From: VRUE01 sp963840565 | GTDB lineage: Bacteria; Actinomycetota; Thermoleophilia; Solirubrobacterales; 70-9 | DNA: 64,000 nucleotides | Reading direction: 5' to 3' | NCBI GenBank assembly: GCA_963840565.1 | Contig: CAWIZH010000002.1 | Location: 1,184,513 to 1,248,512 of the forward strand | In this document: positions 15,476-23,677 of the stretch, piece by piece | How the letters are laid out: every line of letters begins with the position of its first letter | Position numbering within the stretch: the first letter of the stretch is position 1 | Made by a program: the position numbers and the translations under genes | The notes under the pieces: generated by a model | What the model saw: only the letters and a program-made list of their open reading frames with translations | Told to the model about the DNA's origin: nothing | Database searches by the model: none

Positions 15476-16573
15476 TCAGCCCGCGGGCACCGGAGCGCCC
15501 TCGCGCGAGCGGCGCGCGAAGACAGCGAAGATCAGCGAGAGCGACATCAGCGTCACCAGCACCGGGCCGAGGGCGCCGCTGCCGAAGATCGCGGTCAAGC
15601 CGTAGGCGAGCGCGCCAATCGCCGCGGCGGCCGGCAGCGTCAGCAGCCAGGCAGTGATGATGTTGCCGGCCACCCCCCAGCGCACCGCCGAGACCCGCTT
15701 GCCGGCGCCGGCGCCCATCACGCCGCCGTTGATCACGTGGGTGGTCGAGAGCGGGAAGCCGAAGTGGGTCGAGGCGAGGATCACGGTCGCGCCCGCGCCC
15801 TGGGCGGAGAACCCCTGCGCCGCGTCCATCTTGATGATCCGGGTGCCGGTCGTGCGGATGATCCGCCAGCCGCCGCTGTAGGTGCCGAGGGCGATCGCGG
15901 TTGCCGAGGAGACGATCACCCAGGTCGGCGGGTCGGCGTTGGCGCCGAGCGTGCCGTTGGCGACCAGGGCGAGCGTGATCACACCCATCGTCTTCTGCGC
16001 GTCGTTCGTGCCGTGGGCCAGGGCCAGCAGCCCACCGGAGATGATCTGTCCGTAGCGAAAGCCACGCGTCACCATTCCCGGCCGCTGCCGGCCGACCACC
16101 CGGTAGACCAGCCCGATCGCGATCCCGGCGACGACGAAGGCAAGGATCGGCGCGATCACGGCCGGGATCAGGACCTTGCCGACCAGGCCGTCGGCGAGGA
16201 CGGCGTCGAAGCCGGCCGCGGCCACCGCCGAGCCGACGACGCCGCCGATCAGCGCGTGCGAGGAGCTGGAGGGCAGGCCGAAGGACCAGGTGATCAGGTT
16301 CCAGGCGATCGCCCCGATCAGCCCGGCGAAGACGATCGTCGGCGTGATCACGGCGGAGTTGACGACGTCGTTGGCGACGGTCGCGGCAACCGAGATCGAG
16401 ATGAAGGCGCCGAGGAAGTTGAGCGCCGAGGCGATCCCGATCGCCACCGAGGGCCGCGCCGCCCCGGTCGAGATCGAGGTCGCGACGACGTTGGCGGTGT
16501 CATGAAAACCGTTGGTGAAGTCGAAAGCGAGGGCGGTGCCGACGACGATGAAGAGGATGACGTCGGAGCTCAC
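15476..16573 (-). CDS. pit: Low-affinity inorganic phosphate transporter (PiT family)
   Basis: 365-residue multi-spanning membrane protein. The two PiT signature repeats are visible: FTNGFHDTANVVATSIST near residue 20 and LALAHGTNDAQKTMGVI near residue 190. It imports phosphate as a metal-phosphate complex, driven by cations. The GTG start overlaps the stop of the PhoU-like accessory gene (GTGA). It lies at one end of the phosphate/polyphosphate cluster. Confidence 0.94.
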   Translation of the reverse strand: MSSDVILFIVVGTALAFDFTNGFHDTANVVATSISTGAARPSVAIGIASALNFLGAFISISVAATVANDVVNSAVITPTIVFAGLIGAIAWNLITWSFGLPSSSSHALIGGVVGSAVAAAGFDAVLADGLVGKVLIPAVIAPILAFVVAGIAIGLVYRVVGRQRPGMVTRGFRYGQIISGGLLALAHGTNDAQKTMGVITLALVANGTLGANADPPTWVIVSSATAIALGTYSGGWRIIRTTGTRIIKMDAAQGFSAQGAGATVILASTHFGFPLSTTHVINGGVMGAGAGKRVSAVRWGVAGNIITAWLLTLPAAAAIGALAYGLTAIFGSGALGPVLVTLMSLSLIFAVFARRSREGAPVPAG

Positions 16574-17187
16574 GAGTTCTTTATGACGATGCCCTCGATG
16601 ATCTGCGCGGCGGTCTCAGTCGCGTCAATCGCGTTCTCGAGCACGGCGAACATGTCCTTCCAACGGATCACGACCATCGGGTCGATCCCATTGGAGAAGA
16701 GCGAGGCGACGGCGTCGCGCGAAATCCGGTCGCCCTCGTTCTCGAGGCGGTGGATCTCGATCCAGTATTTGTCGAGCTGCTTGAACTCAGGCAGGTGCTC
16801 CAGCCCCTCGGCAAGCTGCTCGCAGGCCCCGACCAGGACTTTGGTCAACGCCTGCGCCTGCGACATCGGCGCCTCGATCTTGTAGAGGCCGAGCAGGTCC
16901 GCGGCCTCCTCGGTGAAGTCGACGATGTCGTCCATCTGCGTCGCCAGCCCGTAGATATCCTCGCGGTCGATCGGGGTGACAAAGGTCGAGTTGAGGCGTT
17001 TGATGATCGCGTGGGTAATCCGGTCGCCCTCCTTCTCGGCCTTGAAGATCTCCTGGGCGAGGTCATCGGCATCGGGCCACGTCCCCATCATCTGGTCGAG
17101 CAGTCGAGAAGCCTGGAGGGTGTTCTGCCCGGCCTCGATGAAGAGGTCGAAGAAGGTGCGATCGCGAGGCAGGAGGGAGAGGCGCAC
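16570..17187 (-). CDS. DUF47 PhoU-like accessory protein of the Pit transporter
   Basis: 205-residue helical protein with the PhoU-like metal-binding repeats EIFKAEKEGDRITHAI and EIHRLENEGDRISRDA. DUF47 proteins are encoded with Pit transporters and modulate them. It overlaps pit by four bases, which supports one complex. Its own upstream region is only 40 bases from ppk1, so transcription from ppk1 may read into it. Confidence 0.92.
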   Translation of the reverse strand: MRLSLLPRDRTFFDLFIEAGQNTLQASRLLDQMMGTWPDADDLAQEIFKAEKEGDRITHAIIKRLNSTFVTPIDREDIYGLATQMDDIVDFTEEAADLLGLYKIEAPMSQAQALTKVLVGACEQLAEGLEHLPEFKQLDKYWIEIHRLENEGDRISRDAVASLFSNGIDPMVVIRWKDMFAVLENAIDATETAAQIIEGIVIKNS

Positions 17188-17227
17188 GGCCTGGCAATCC
17201 TATTGGTAGGAGCGGGCGCGGTCCTGC

Positions 17228-19330
17228 TCAGCCGGCGCTCGCGGCGAGCTGCTCGGCGGCGCGGGCGGCGTGACGCTCGCGCAGCTCCTCCTGAACGCTG
17301 CGCCGCTGCCCGTTTTCCGGCTGCAGGCGAGTCCAGGTGCCCTCGGCATCGAGCTCCCAGGCATTGGCGTTCTCGGCGAAGCAGCGCTCGAGCACGTCGA
17401 GCAGCTCAGCTTTCAGGCCCGGGTCTTCGACCGGAGTCACCAGCTCGACCCGGCTGTCGAGGTTGCGCGGCATCAGATCGGCCGAGCCCATCAGCACGCG
17501 CGTGCTCTCGCCGCGCTGGAAGGTGTAGACGCGCGAGTGCTCGAGGAAGCGGCCGACGATCGAGATCACGCGGACATTCTCCGAGACCCCGGGCACGCCC
17601 GGCCGCAGGCAGCAGATGCCGCGCACGTTGAGGTCGACCCGAACGCCCGCCCGCGAGGCCTCATACAGCGCCCGGATGCAGGCGGCGTCGACCAGCGAGT
17701 TCATCTTCAGCGCGATCCGCGCCTCTTCGCCGGCCCGGTGCGCCGCGACCGTGGTCTCGATCTCCTCGATGATGCGGTCGCGCATCGTCGTCGGCGAGAC
17801 CAGGACCTTGCGGTACTCGGCCGGGCGCCCGTAGCCGGTGAGGAAGTTGAACATCTCGGCGACGTCGGCGCCGATCTCCTCGTCGGCGGTGAAGAGGCCG
17901 AAGTCGGTGTAGAGGCGGGCGGTCTTCGGGTGGTAGTTGCCGGTGCCGATGTGGACGTACTCGCGCACCCGGTCGCCCTCGCGGCGGGCGACGACGATCG
18001 CCTTGACGTGAGTCTTCAGGCCCGGAATGCCGTAGACGACGTGGACGCCGGACTCCTCCAGCGACTTCGCCCAGTGGATGTTGGCCTCCTCGTCGAAGCG
18101 GGCCTTCAGCTCGACCATGCAGACCGCCTGCTTGCCGCGTTCGGAGGCGCGGATCAGCCCGGGCACGAGGGGCGAATCGTCGCTGGTCCGGTAAACCGTC
18201 TGCTTGATCGCGAGCACGTCGGGGTCGGCCACGGCCTGCTCGACGAAGCGCTCGACCGAGGTGTTGAAGGAGTCGTAGGGGTGGTGGACGAGGACGTCGG
18301 CCTGGCGGATCGCCGCGAACATGTTGACCTGCTCCTCGTCCTCGCCCTGCAGGCGCGGCTGCGTCACCGGCGTCCAGGGTGAGAAGCGCAGCTCCGAGTG
18401 GCCGGGGACATCGGCGATGTCGGTCAGGTCGGCGAGGTCGATCAGGCCGTCGACGTCGTAGACCTCGCGATCCTCGAGGCGCAACGCGTCGATCAGCTGC
18501 TGGCGCAGCTTCGAGTTCATCCCGGCGGCGATCTCGAGCCGCACGACCTCGCCGAAGCGGCGGCGGCGGATCTCGTCCTGGACCGCCTGCAGCAGGTCGT
18601 CGGCCTCATCGGAGACGGTGAAGTCGGCGTCGCGGGTGACGCGGAAGTAGCCGTGCTCGACCACTTCGGTGCCGGGGAAGAGCACGTCGAGGTTGGCGGC
18701 GATCGCCTCCTCCAGCGGCACGAAGGCCTTGCCCCCCTCCCCCACCGGCAGGAAGCGGCCGAGCAGCTCCTTCGGCACCTTGACCCGGGCGATGATCTCG
18801 GTGCCGCTCTCGGGGTCGCGCAAGAGCACGCCGAGGCTGAGCGAGAGGTTGGAGATGTAGGGGAAGGGCCGGCCGAGGCCGATCACCAGCGGCGTCAGCG
18901 CCGGGAAGACCTGCTCGTGGAAGCGCACGTCGATTTCACGGCGCTCCTGCTCGCTGGCGGTGTCGAGCGAGACGATGCGGATCCCCTGCTCCTCCAGCGC
19001 CGGGCGCAGGGTGCCGTTGAAGCAGTCGTGGAGGCGGTGGTCGAGCTCCAGCACCCGCGCCTGGATCGCGTCGATCTGCTCGCCGGGGGGAAGGCCGTCG
19101 GGACCGCGGGCGTCGATCCCGGCGTCGATCTGATCGAACAGCCCGGCCACCCGGACCATGAAGAACTCATCGAGGTTGTTGGCGTAGATCGCGCAAAAGC
19201 GGACCTGCTCCAACAGCGGCACCTCGGGGTCCTCGGCCAGTTCCAGAACCCGCTGGTTGAAGTCGAGCCAGGAGAGCTCGCGGTTGAAATAGAGAGCGGG
19301 ATCGTCGATCAGCCCATCGTACTGGCGCAT
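17228..19330 (-). CDS. ppk1: Polyphosphate kinase 1
   Basis: 700 residues, normal for PPK1, which reversibly polymerises the ATP gamma-phosphate into polyphosphate. The start is the ATG at 19330 (MRQYDGLIDDPALYFNRELS), with the N-terminal fold ELSWLDFNQRVLELA. The PLD-like catalytic halves carry VHHPYDSFNTSVERF and the autophosphorylated-histidine region YVHIGTGNYHPKTARLYTD, then VYTFQRGESTRVLMGSADLM. It starts 20 bases after the PHP-glycosyltransferase gene, so both are probably one transcript. The neighbours pit, CHAD, ppx and pst make this a polyphosphate locus. Confidence 0.95.
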   Translation of the reverse strand: MRQYDGLIDDPALYFNRELSWLDFNQRVLELAEDPEVPLLEQVRFCAIYANNLDEFFMVRVAGLFDQIDAGIDARGPDGLPPGEQIDAIQARVLELDHRLHDCFNGTLRPALEEQGIRIVSLDTASEQERREIDVRFHEQVFPALTPLVIGLGRPFPYISNLSLSLGVLLRDPESGTEIIARVKVPKELLGRFLPVGEGGKAFVPLEEAIAANLDVLFPGTEVVEHGYFRVTRDADFTVSDEADDLLQAVQDEIRRRRFGEVVRLEIAAGMNSKLRQQLIDALRLEDREVYDVDGLIDLADLTDIADVPGHSELRFSPWTPVTQPRLQGEDEEQVNMFAAIRQADVLVHHPYDSFNTSVERFVEQAVADPDVLAIKQTVYRTSDDSPLVPGLIRASERGKQAVCMVELKARFDEEANIHWAKSLEESGVHVVYGIPGLKTHVKAIVVARREGDRVREYVHIGTGNYHPKTARLYTDFGLFTADEEIGADVAEMFNFLTGYGRPAEYRKVLVSPTTMRDRIIEEIETTVAAHRAGEEARIALKMNSLVDAACIRALYEASRAGVRVDLNVRGICCLRPGVPGVSENVRVISIVGRFLEHSRVYTFQRGESTRVLMGSADLMPRNLDSRVELVTPVEDPGLKAELLDVLERCFAENANAWELDAEGTWTRLQPENGQRRSVQEELRERHAARAAEQLAASAG

Positions 19331-19349
19331 CGCCGCCGTCCCGACCGGC

Positions 19350-21650
19350 TCAGGCGGCGCGGGCGGGCGCTTGCCCCGCGGTGGCCGGCGCGGCGCCAAG
19401 GGCGCGGCGGTAGCCGTCTGCGAGCTGCTCCAGAGCTCGCTCCCAGGAGCGGCCCTGGACCGCGCGGACGGCGGAGGCGCCGAGGTGGCGGCGCAGCAGC
19501 GGCGAGGCCGCGAGCTGCAGCACGGTGCCGGCAATGTGATCGGCGTCGGGCCGGCAGAGCATGCCGGTGTGGCGGTTCTCGACCAGCGAAGCCGGGCCGC
19601 CCTCGGCGACGGCGACAACCGGCAGGCCGCTGGCACCGGCCTCGAGCACGACCTGGCCGTAGGTGTCGGTGGTCGAGCAGAAGAGAAAGAGGTCGGCACT
19701 GGCGTAGGCGCGGGCCAGGTCCTCGCCCTCGAGCCAGCCGAGGAAGGTCGCGTGCTCGCCGAGCCGGGCGCGCAGCTCGTCCTCCTCGGGCCCACCGCCG
19801 GCGAGCAGCAGGTGCAGCCTCGGATCGGCACCGCGTGCCCGCAGGAAGCTCTCGGCGAGCAAATCGACGCCCTTCTCACGAGTGAGGCGGCCGGCGTAGA
19901 GGACCTTGACCTCGCCGGAATAGTCCGCCCGGGCAGCCTTGCCGGGGTCGAAGCGGGAGATGTCGACGCCGCGCTCCCAACGTCCCAAGCGGGCGGGGTC
20001 GACGCCGAGCGCGAGCAGTGAGCGATCCGCCGCCGGACTGGGCGAGAGCACCAGCGAGGGCGCGCCGTAGAAGGCTCCCAGGGCCATCTGCGCGATCGAC
20101 TCGATACCGCCATCGCCGCTGCGCAGGCCGGCGTAGGCGCCGAGCTCGGTGTGGTAGCTGGCGATCAGCGGCGTGCCGGCGATCCGGTTGAGCAGCGTCG
20201 CCGCGACTCCGGCCGGACCGGGAGCGGTGACGTGGACGGCGTCGTAGCGACCCTCGGCAAGCGTCTCGACCAGGTCGGGCAGGCCGGGAACGCCGAGGCT
20301 CATCCCGGCGTAGAAGGGGACCTCGAGCTCGGCGGCTGCCGGCAGCCGCCGGTCGACGCCTGGGTCAGTGCCGACCACCTCGATCTCGAAGCCGGGGACC
20401 CCGAGCTCACGGATCTTCTCGATCGTCGCGGTGACACCGTGCATCGAGCCGATCCCGTCGGCGATCAGCGCCACTCGCGGCCGCTCGCCGGGCCGGACGG
20501 CGAGCTTCGCCCTCTCGGCGCCGAGAAAGACGGTGGCGGGTGCGTAGGGCACGGCCGGCAGCAGCGCCTCGAAGAGGCCGCCGAAGGCGGCGCCGACGTC
20601 CCCCCTTCCCGCCGCGGCGGCCCCCTCGGCGACGGCGCCGCGCAGGCGCCGCTCGTGGGTGCGCCGGGCACGGCGATAGAGGTCGGCGTGCGAGAAATCG
20701 TCGCTCTGCATATATGCGAGCAAGTTGCGCCCGCGCAGGTCCAGGTCAATCGACCGCAGCCAGGCCTCGAGCAGCGCTCGCGCGTCGCCGGGACCAATGT
20801 CAGCGGCGACCTTCCCCTCGCGCGCAGCGCCCTCGCCAATCACCCGCTGGGCGATCTTCAGCACCACGGATGGATCGACCGTTCCGGTGCGCTTTTCCCC
20901 CTCATTACGGGGATAAGGCGCACCGGAGTCGGTCAGGACGAGGGCGCGGGTCGCCAGTGCCATCGCCGTGTGCGCCCACTTGGCGGCGCTGCCCTGCTCG
21001 CCGCCGGCCTCGGCATCGCCGGCGCGCAAGTGGCGCAGAAACTCTTCCGGCGTGGCGGCCGCGGGCGCCTCGGTGAAGGTGCGGCCGATGTCCACGCCGG
21101 CGTGATCGTCGGAGCCGCCGATGCCGGTGCCGCCATGGGTCTCGGTGTAGATGGCGGCGGGCATGTTCAGCTCGGCGGCCCGCGACCCGTTGCGCACCTC
21201 CCAGACCGGGAAGAGATCGGCGAGCACTCTCCGGTGCCGGGGCAGCAGCGGCGCGTCGACGTTGTAGAACGGGTGCGCCAGCGCGCAGGCGATCCCGTGG
21301 TCATCGAGGTATGCGGCGCAGGCCTCCAGATCGCCGGCGTGTGCCTGCAGCCACTCGTGGTCTCCGGGGGTGATCCCGTAACAGAGGACGTGAACCGCCT
21401 GGGGCTCGCCGGCGAAGCGGGCGGTCAGCTCCTCAGAGACGAAGCAGTCGGGACGGTCGGCCAGCTCGAGGCAACCGTCGATCGTGTCGTGATCGGTGAT
21501 CGTGACGAAGTCCATCCCCCGCCGCTTGGCCAGCTCGTAGACCTCCTGCGGCGGTGTCGCGCACTCGGGAAGGCCAAGCGAGCGCTGAACCCCCAGCCGC
21601 GAAAGCTGCGAGGCGGTGGAATGGCAATGCATATCTACACGGGAAGTCAT
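19350..21650 (-). CDS. PHP-domain / glycosyltransferase group 1 fusion protein
   Basis: 766 residues. The N-terminal part (about 1-240) is a PHP phosphoesterase with the metal motifs DMHCHSTAS, ITDHDTIDG, ALAHPFYN and GSDDHAGV. The C-terminal half (about 390-750) is a GT-B/GT4 glycosyltransferase with VKVLYAGRLTREKGVDLLAE and the donor-site DTYGQVVLEAGASGLPVVAV. The start is the ATG at 21650 after GGGAGA. Residues about 241-256, between the domains, are encoded by palindromic element copy 2, which keeps frame. The enzyme may trim or transfer a sugar phosphate on a glycolipid; its link to polyphosphate is unknown. Confidence 0.85.
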   Translation of the reverse strand: MTSRVDMHCHSTASQLSRLGVQRSLGLPECATPPQEVYELAKRRGMDFVTITDHDTIDGCLELADRPDCFVSEELTARFAGEPQAVHVLCYGITPGDHEWLQAHAGDLEACAAYLDDHGIACALAHPFYNVDAPLLPRHRRVLADLFPVWEVRNGSRAAELNMPAAIYTETHGGTGIGGSDDHAGVDIGRTFTEAPAAATPEEFLRHLRAGDAEAGGEQGSAAKWAHTAMALATRALVLTDSGAPYPRNEGEKRTGTVDPSVVLKIAQRVIGEGAAREGKVAADIGPGDARALLEAWLRSIDLDLRGRNLLAYMQSDDFSHADLYRRARRTHERRLRGAVAEGAAAAGRGDVGAAFGGLFEALLPAVPYAPATVFLGAERAKLAVRPGERPRVALIADGIGSMHGVTATIEKIRELGVPGFEIEVVGTDPGVDRRLPAAAELEVPFYAGMSLGVPGLPDLVETLAEGRYDAVHVTAPGPAGVAATLLNRIAGTPLIASYHTELGAYAGLRSGDGGIESIAQMALGAFYGAPSLVLSPSPAADRSLLALGVDPARLGRWERGVDISRFDPGKAARADYSGEVKVLYAGRLTREKGVDLLAESFLRARGADPRLHLLLAGGGPEEDELRARLGEHATFLGWLEGEDLARAYASADLFLFCSTTDTYGQVVLEAGASGLPVVAVAEGGPASLVENRHTGMLCRPDADHIAGTVLQLAASPLLRRHLGASAVRAVQGRSWERALEQLADGYRRALGAAPATAGQAPARAA
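20883..20927. repeat. Palindromic element, copy 2, in frame inside a coding sequence
   Basis: Hairpin of 45 bp (15 codons) with 10-bp outer arms TCCGGTGCGC / GCGCACCGGA and inner partly paired TTTTCCCC / GGGGATAA. It shares its stem with copies 1 and 3 but lies inside the PHP-glycosyltransferase gene, adding the peptide SGAPYPRNEGEKRTG between domains without stopping translation. Confidence 0.82.
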
Positions 21651-21786
21651 CGGCGTCTCCCTGCTCTAGTCGTTTCTGTCACCTCCAGAGTTCGCCATTA
21701 GCAGGGGAAAAATGTGAACGATCAGAGAAGCGCCGGTGAACATCCCGTGACCAGAAAGGGCACTCATGAAGGCGCCGCCGCGGGCG

Positions 21787-22062
21787 CTACTTCTTGCGCT
21801 TGCTTGGCGTCGAGAGCCTGAACTGGCCGGTCTGAACCGCCGGCTCCCAGCTGATGCCCTCCAGCAAGTCAGTAGGGGGCACATCGAGAGCGCCCGCAAG
21901 CTTTACGAAGGTGTCCAGGCGCGGGAGTTGTTTGCCGCGCAGAAGTTCGCCAATTTGGGTGCGATGAATTTCCGCGCGGCTGGCGAGTGCTTCCTGAGAA
22001 AGGCCGGATTGCTGGCGGTAGTAGGCCAAGTTCTCGGCAAAACGTTTAGCTACATCAGGCAC
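21787..22062 (-). CDS. XRE-family helix-turn-helix regulator
   Basis: 91 residues from a GTG at 22062. The HTH_3 core is at about 14-70: QQSGLSQEALASRAEIHRTQIGELLRGKQLPRLDTF, written here only to name the helices SQEALASRA and HRTQIGELL. A basic tail (STPSKRKK) follows. It is the only recognisable regulator in the AT-richer island between the PHP-glycosyltransferase and CHAD genes. Confidence 0.85.
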   Translation of the reverse strand: MPDVAKRFAENLAYYRQQSGLSQEALASRAEIHRTQIGELLRGKQLPRLDTFVKLAGALDVPPTDLLEGISWEPAVQTGQFRLSTPSKRKK

Positions 22063-22418
22063 GGGCCTTTAAGTCTTATTCCTGCCCGGGATTTAAACAA
22101 CAGCTAAAACCCTCCCTGTTTTTCCCATCATCTTCTTCTTCGGGTGCATTCCTTGACAAGTCCTAGTACGTACCAGAGAATAAATTTGGTACGGACTGGT
22201 CAGCCGAGTCAGGCCTGGGAAGCCGGAAATGGTCGCCAGTCGCAGCAGGGACAACAGAGTTAATGGGAGGGAACACCGGGGCCGTCGATATCGCCCTTCA
22301 TGGACCGACGAGGTAAGTCGCTACCAGTGTTTTCGTACCTATTTATTTCAGCAAATCCAGTCTCTCGGTCAATTCATCAATCCAGTCCAAGCGAGCAATA
22401 GACAGGAGCAACAAAACC
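22063..22418. other. Low-GC intergenic region of about 355 bases
   Basis: No convincing gene was found here. Codon use in the short open frames is poor. The region is clearly less GC-rich than its surroundings. It holds a promoter-like pair and an inverted repeat (22153-22193), so it probably contains the control region of the XRE gene, the small secreted gene, or both. Confidence 0.5.
22153..22193 (+). promoter_or_regulatory. Candidate promoter with overlapping palindromic operator
   Basis: TTGACA (22153-22158), a 17-base spacer, then GAGAAT (22176-22181) as a possible -35/-10 pair. CGTACC (22169-22174) and GGTACG (22188-22193) form an inverted repeat straddling the -10, as a repressor site would. 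The adjacent XRE protein is the obvious candidate binder, by inference. Confidence 0.4.
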
Positions 22419-22742
22419 ATGCGAAAGCAACGAACAAGGGTGGTATGCGTGGCCCTACTGGCCGCGAGCCTGGCAGTCCTCGGGCTTGCCAGCACCGCAC
22501 TGGGCCGCGCCGGAAAAACAAGGTTGTTCAGCTTCATCAAGAGCGTTAGTGCAGAGAACAGTCCTCCGGATCAATTAATTCACACCAGCCGAATTACCGA
22601 AAACCGAAAAGTTTTCCCAGCTCAAAACAAACCGTTTCTGGGCGTTAGGTCGATTCCCCCAGAAGCTGCAAGCACGCGCAGTGAAAACAGTCGAGGCAAC
22701 AAATTTTGTGAACAGATCCAGCTAACAGATTGCCTTGCTTAA
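22419..22742 (+). CDS. Small predicted exported protein of unknown function
   Basis: 107 residues. The N-terminus RVVCVALLAASLAVLGLAST is a good signal peptide with a likely AxA-type cleavage after about residue 30. The mature part is short, polar and unlike any family known to me. GACAGGAG lies about ten bases before the ATG. Codon use and base composition are less GC-rich than in neighbours, suggesting acquired DNA. It could still be a spurious frame. Confidence 0.5.
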   Translation: MRKQRTRVVCVALLAASLAVLGLASTALGRAGKTRLFSFIKSVSAENSPPDQLIHTSRITENRKVFPAQNKPFLGVRSIPPEAASTRSENSRGNKFCEQIQLTDCLA

Positions 22743-22802
22743 GGCATAGCAGGCAGCGCCCCGAGCATCATTAGTTGACGTTCAGGTAGTAACGGGCCGC
22801 CC

Positions 22803-22855
22803 CCTCCTGCCGTCGCCCAAGCGAGGCGATAGCCAGGCGCATTTGCGCCAGGAGG
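22803..22855 (+). promoter_or_regulatory. Potential Shine-Dalgarno-sequestering hairpin
   Basis: CCTCCTG (22803-22809) can pair with CAGGAGG (22849-22855), which includes the ribosome binding site of the GTG at 22859. Between them lies a second short hairpin GGCGCA-TT-TGCGCC. In RNA this would bury the binding site. Confidence 0.35.
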
Positions 22856-22858
22856 GCC

Positions 22859-23242
22859 GTGAGCGACCCAAATCCCCCTAAAGATCAGCAGCACCCAGAC
22901 CTGGGAAACCGCGCCAGTCGAGAACAGGCGGCTGACCTCTCGATGCTTGATGATGAGGAAATCGCCAGGGAGGGGAAACGCGAGGCCGTGCGCCGAGCTC
23001 GCATCGAGAACAGAGTGACGAAAGACACGGCTGAGCAGGATAAGTCGAAACGGTCGGTCGATAGGCGGGAACGGCTCATCCTCCTGGGTCTGCTGATCTT
23101 CGTGGTGCTCTTGATCGCAGCGGTCGTGGTCATTGGCCTGGGTGAGAAGAAGAATGAACTGACGCGGCCAGAAGTGATTGCGCTGGCCAGCGCCTGCTGG
23201 GCCGTCCTTTACCGATTGCGCTCACTGGACAAACGTGGATAG
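22859..23242 (+). CDS. Small membrane protein of unknown function
   Basis: 127 residues from the GTG at 22859 after AGGAGGG. A long charged N-terminal region (about 1-72, with REGKREAVRRARIE helices) precedes one membrane helix LILLGLLIFVVLLIAAVVVI. A short tail with a second hydrophobic stretch (PEVIALASACWAVLYRL) follows. It ends convergently with the CHAD genes. No family was recognised. Confidence 0.6.
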   Translation: MSDPNPPKDQQHPDLGNRASREQAADLSMLDDEEIAREGKREAVRRARIENRVTKDTAEQDKSKRSVDRRERLILLGLLIFVVLLIAAVVVIGLGEKKNELTRPEVIALASACWAVLYRLRSLDKRG

Positions 23243-23251
23243 AACAGGAGC

Positions 23252-23677
23252 TCAACAAGATAGGCCCAGCGCCAGCTCCGCCCAGGTGCCTTTGCTCGTC
23301 TCGGCTTGCCAGAGCCCGACGAACTCGGCGAAGAGACGGCTGCGACGCTCGCGCAGCTGAGCCGAAGCCAAGCCGATCTGCTCGACCTTGGGCAGCATCA
23401 GGTCGCAGTCGTGGAGGTCGCCGAGCACAGACTGCAGCCGCTTGGCGGCGTCGCGGGCCACCTTTGCCTCCTCGCCGGTGCAGGGACCGACGATCTCCAG
23501 CACGTAGCGCAGCCGCTTGGCCGCGATCCGCATGTTGTGCTGGGCCTTGCCCGCATCGGGCGCGAGCGCCTCTCCGGCGAAGCCGCACAGCTCGTCGAGC
23601 CGGGTGCGGACGATGCGCGCCGCGTTGGGGCGCAGCGGTGCCCGTGGATCGAGTCCGTCGACCTGGCGCGGCTTCAC
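23252..23677 (-). CDS. CHAD-domain protein, C-terminal half (split gene)
   Basis: 141 residues from GTG at 23677, which overlaps the TGA of the upstream CHAD gene (GTGA). It contains the second CHAD helical repeat: AQHNMRIAAKRLRYVLEIV with the conserved His and Arg/Lys residues, then LQSVLGDLHDCDLMLPKVE. In most proteins both repeats lie in one chain, so here the two halves are separate, coupled polypeptides that presumably assemble. CHAD domains bind polyphosphate, which fits the ppk1/ppx neighbourhood. Confidence 0.8.
   Translation of the reverse strand: MKPRQVDGLDPRAPLRPNAARIVRTRLDELCGFAGEALAPDAGKAQHNMRIAAKRLRYVLEIVGPCTGEEAKVARDAAKRLQSVLGDLHDCDLMLPKVEQIGLASAQLRERRSRLFAEFVGLWQAETSKGTWAELALGLSC

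Noticed and set aside
14816..16885. Long plus-strand frame opposite the pit genes
   Set aside because: Its translation is Arg/Gly/Asp/His-rich with no domain and mirrors the GC-rich codon pattern of the minus-strand genes. Similar shadows opposite pst, uvrC, ppk1 and transketolase were dropped for the same reason.
20883..20927. Idea that the in-gene palindrome is a transcription terminator splitting the PHP and GT4 domains into two genes
   Set aside because: The frame is open through it, no stop or good start codon flanks it and both domains read as one protein.
22229..22549. Plus-strand frame of 106 codons overlapping the small exported protein gene
   Set aside because: No signal, domain or ribosome binding site; the overlapping frame from 22419 has a good signal peptide.
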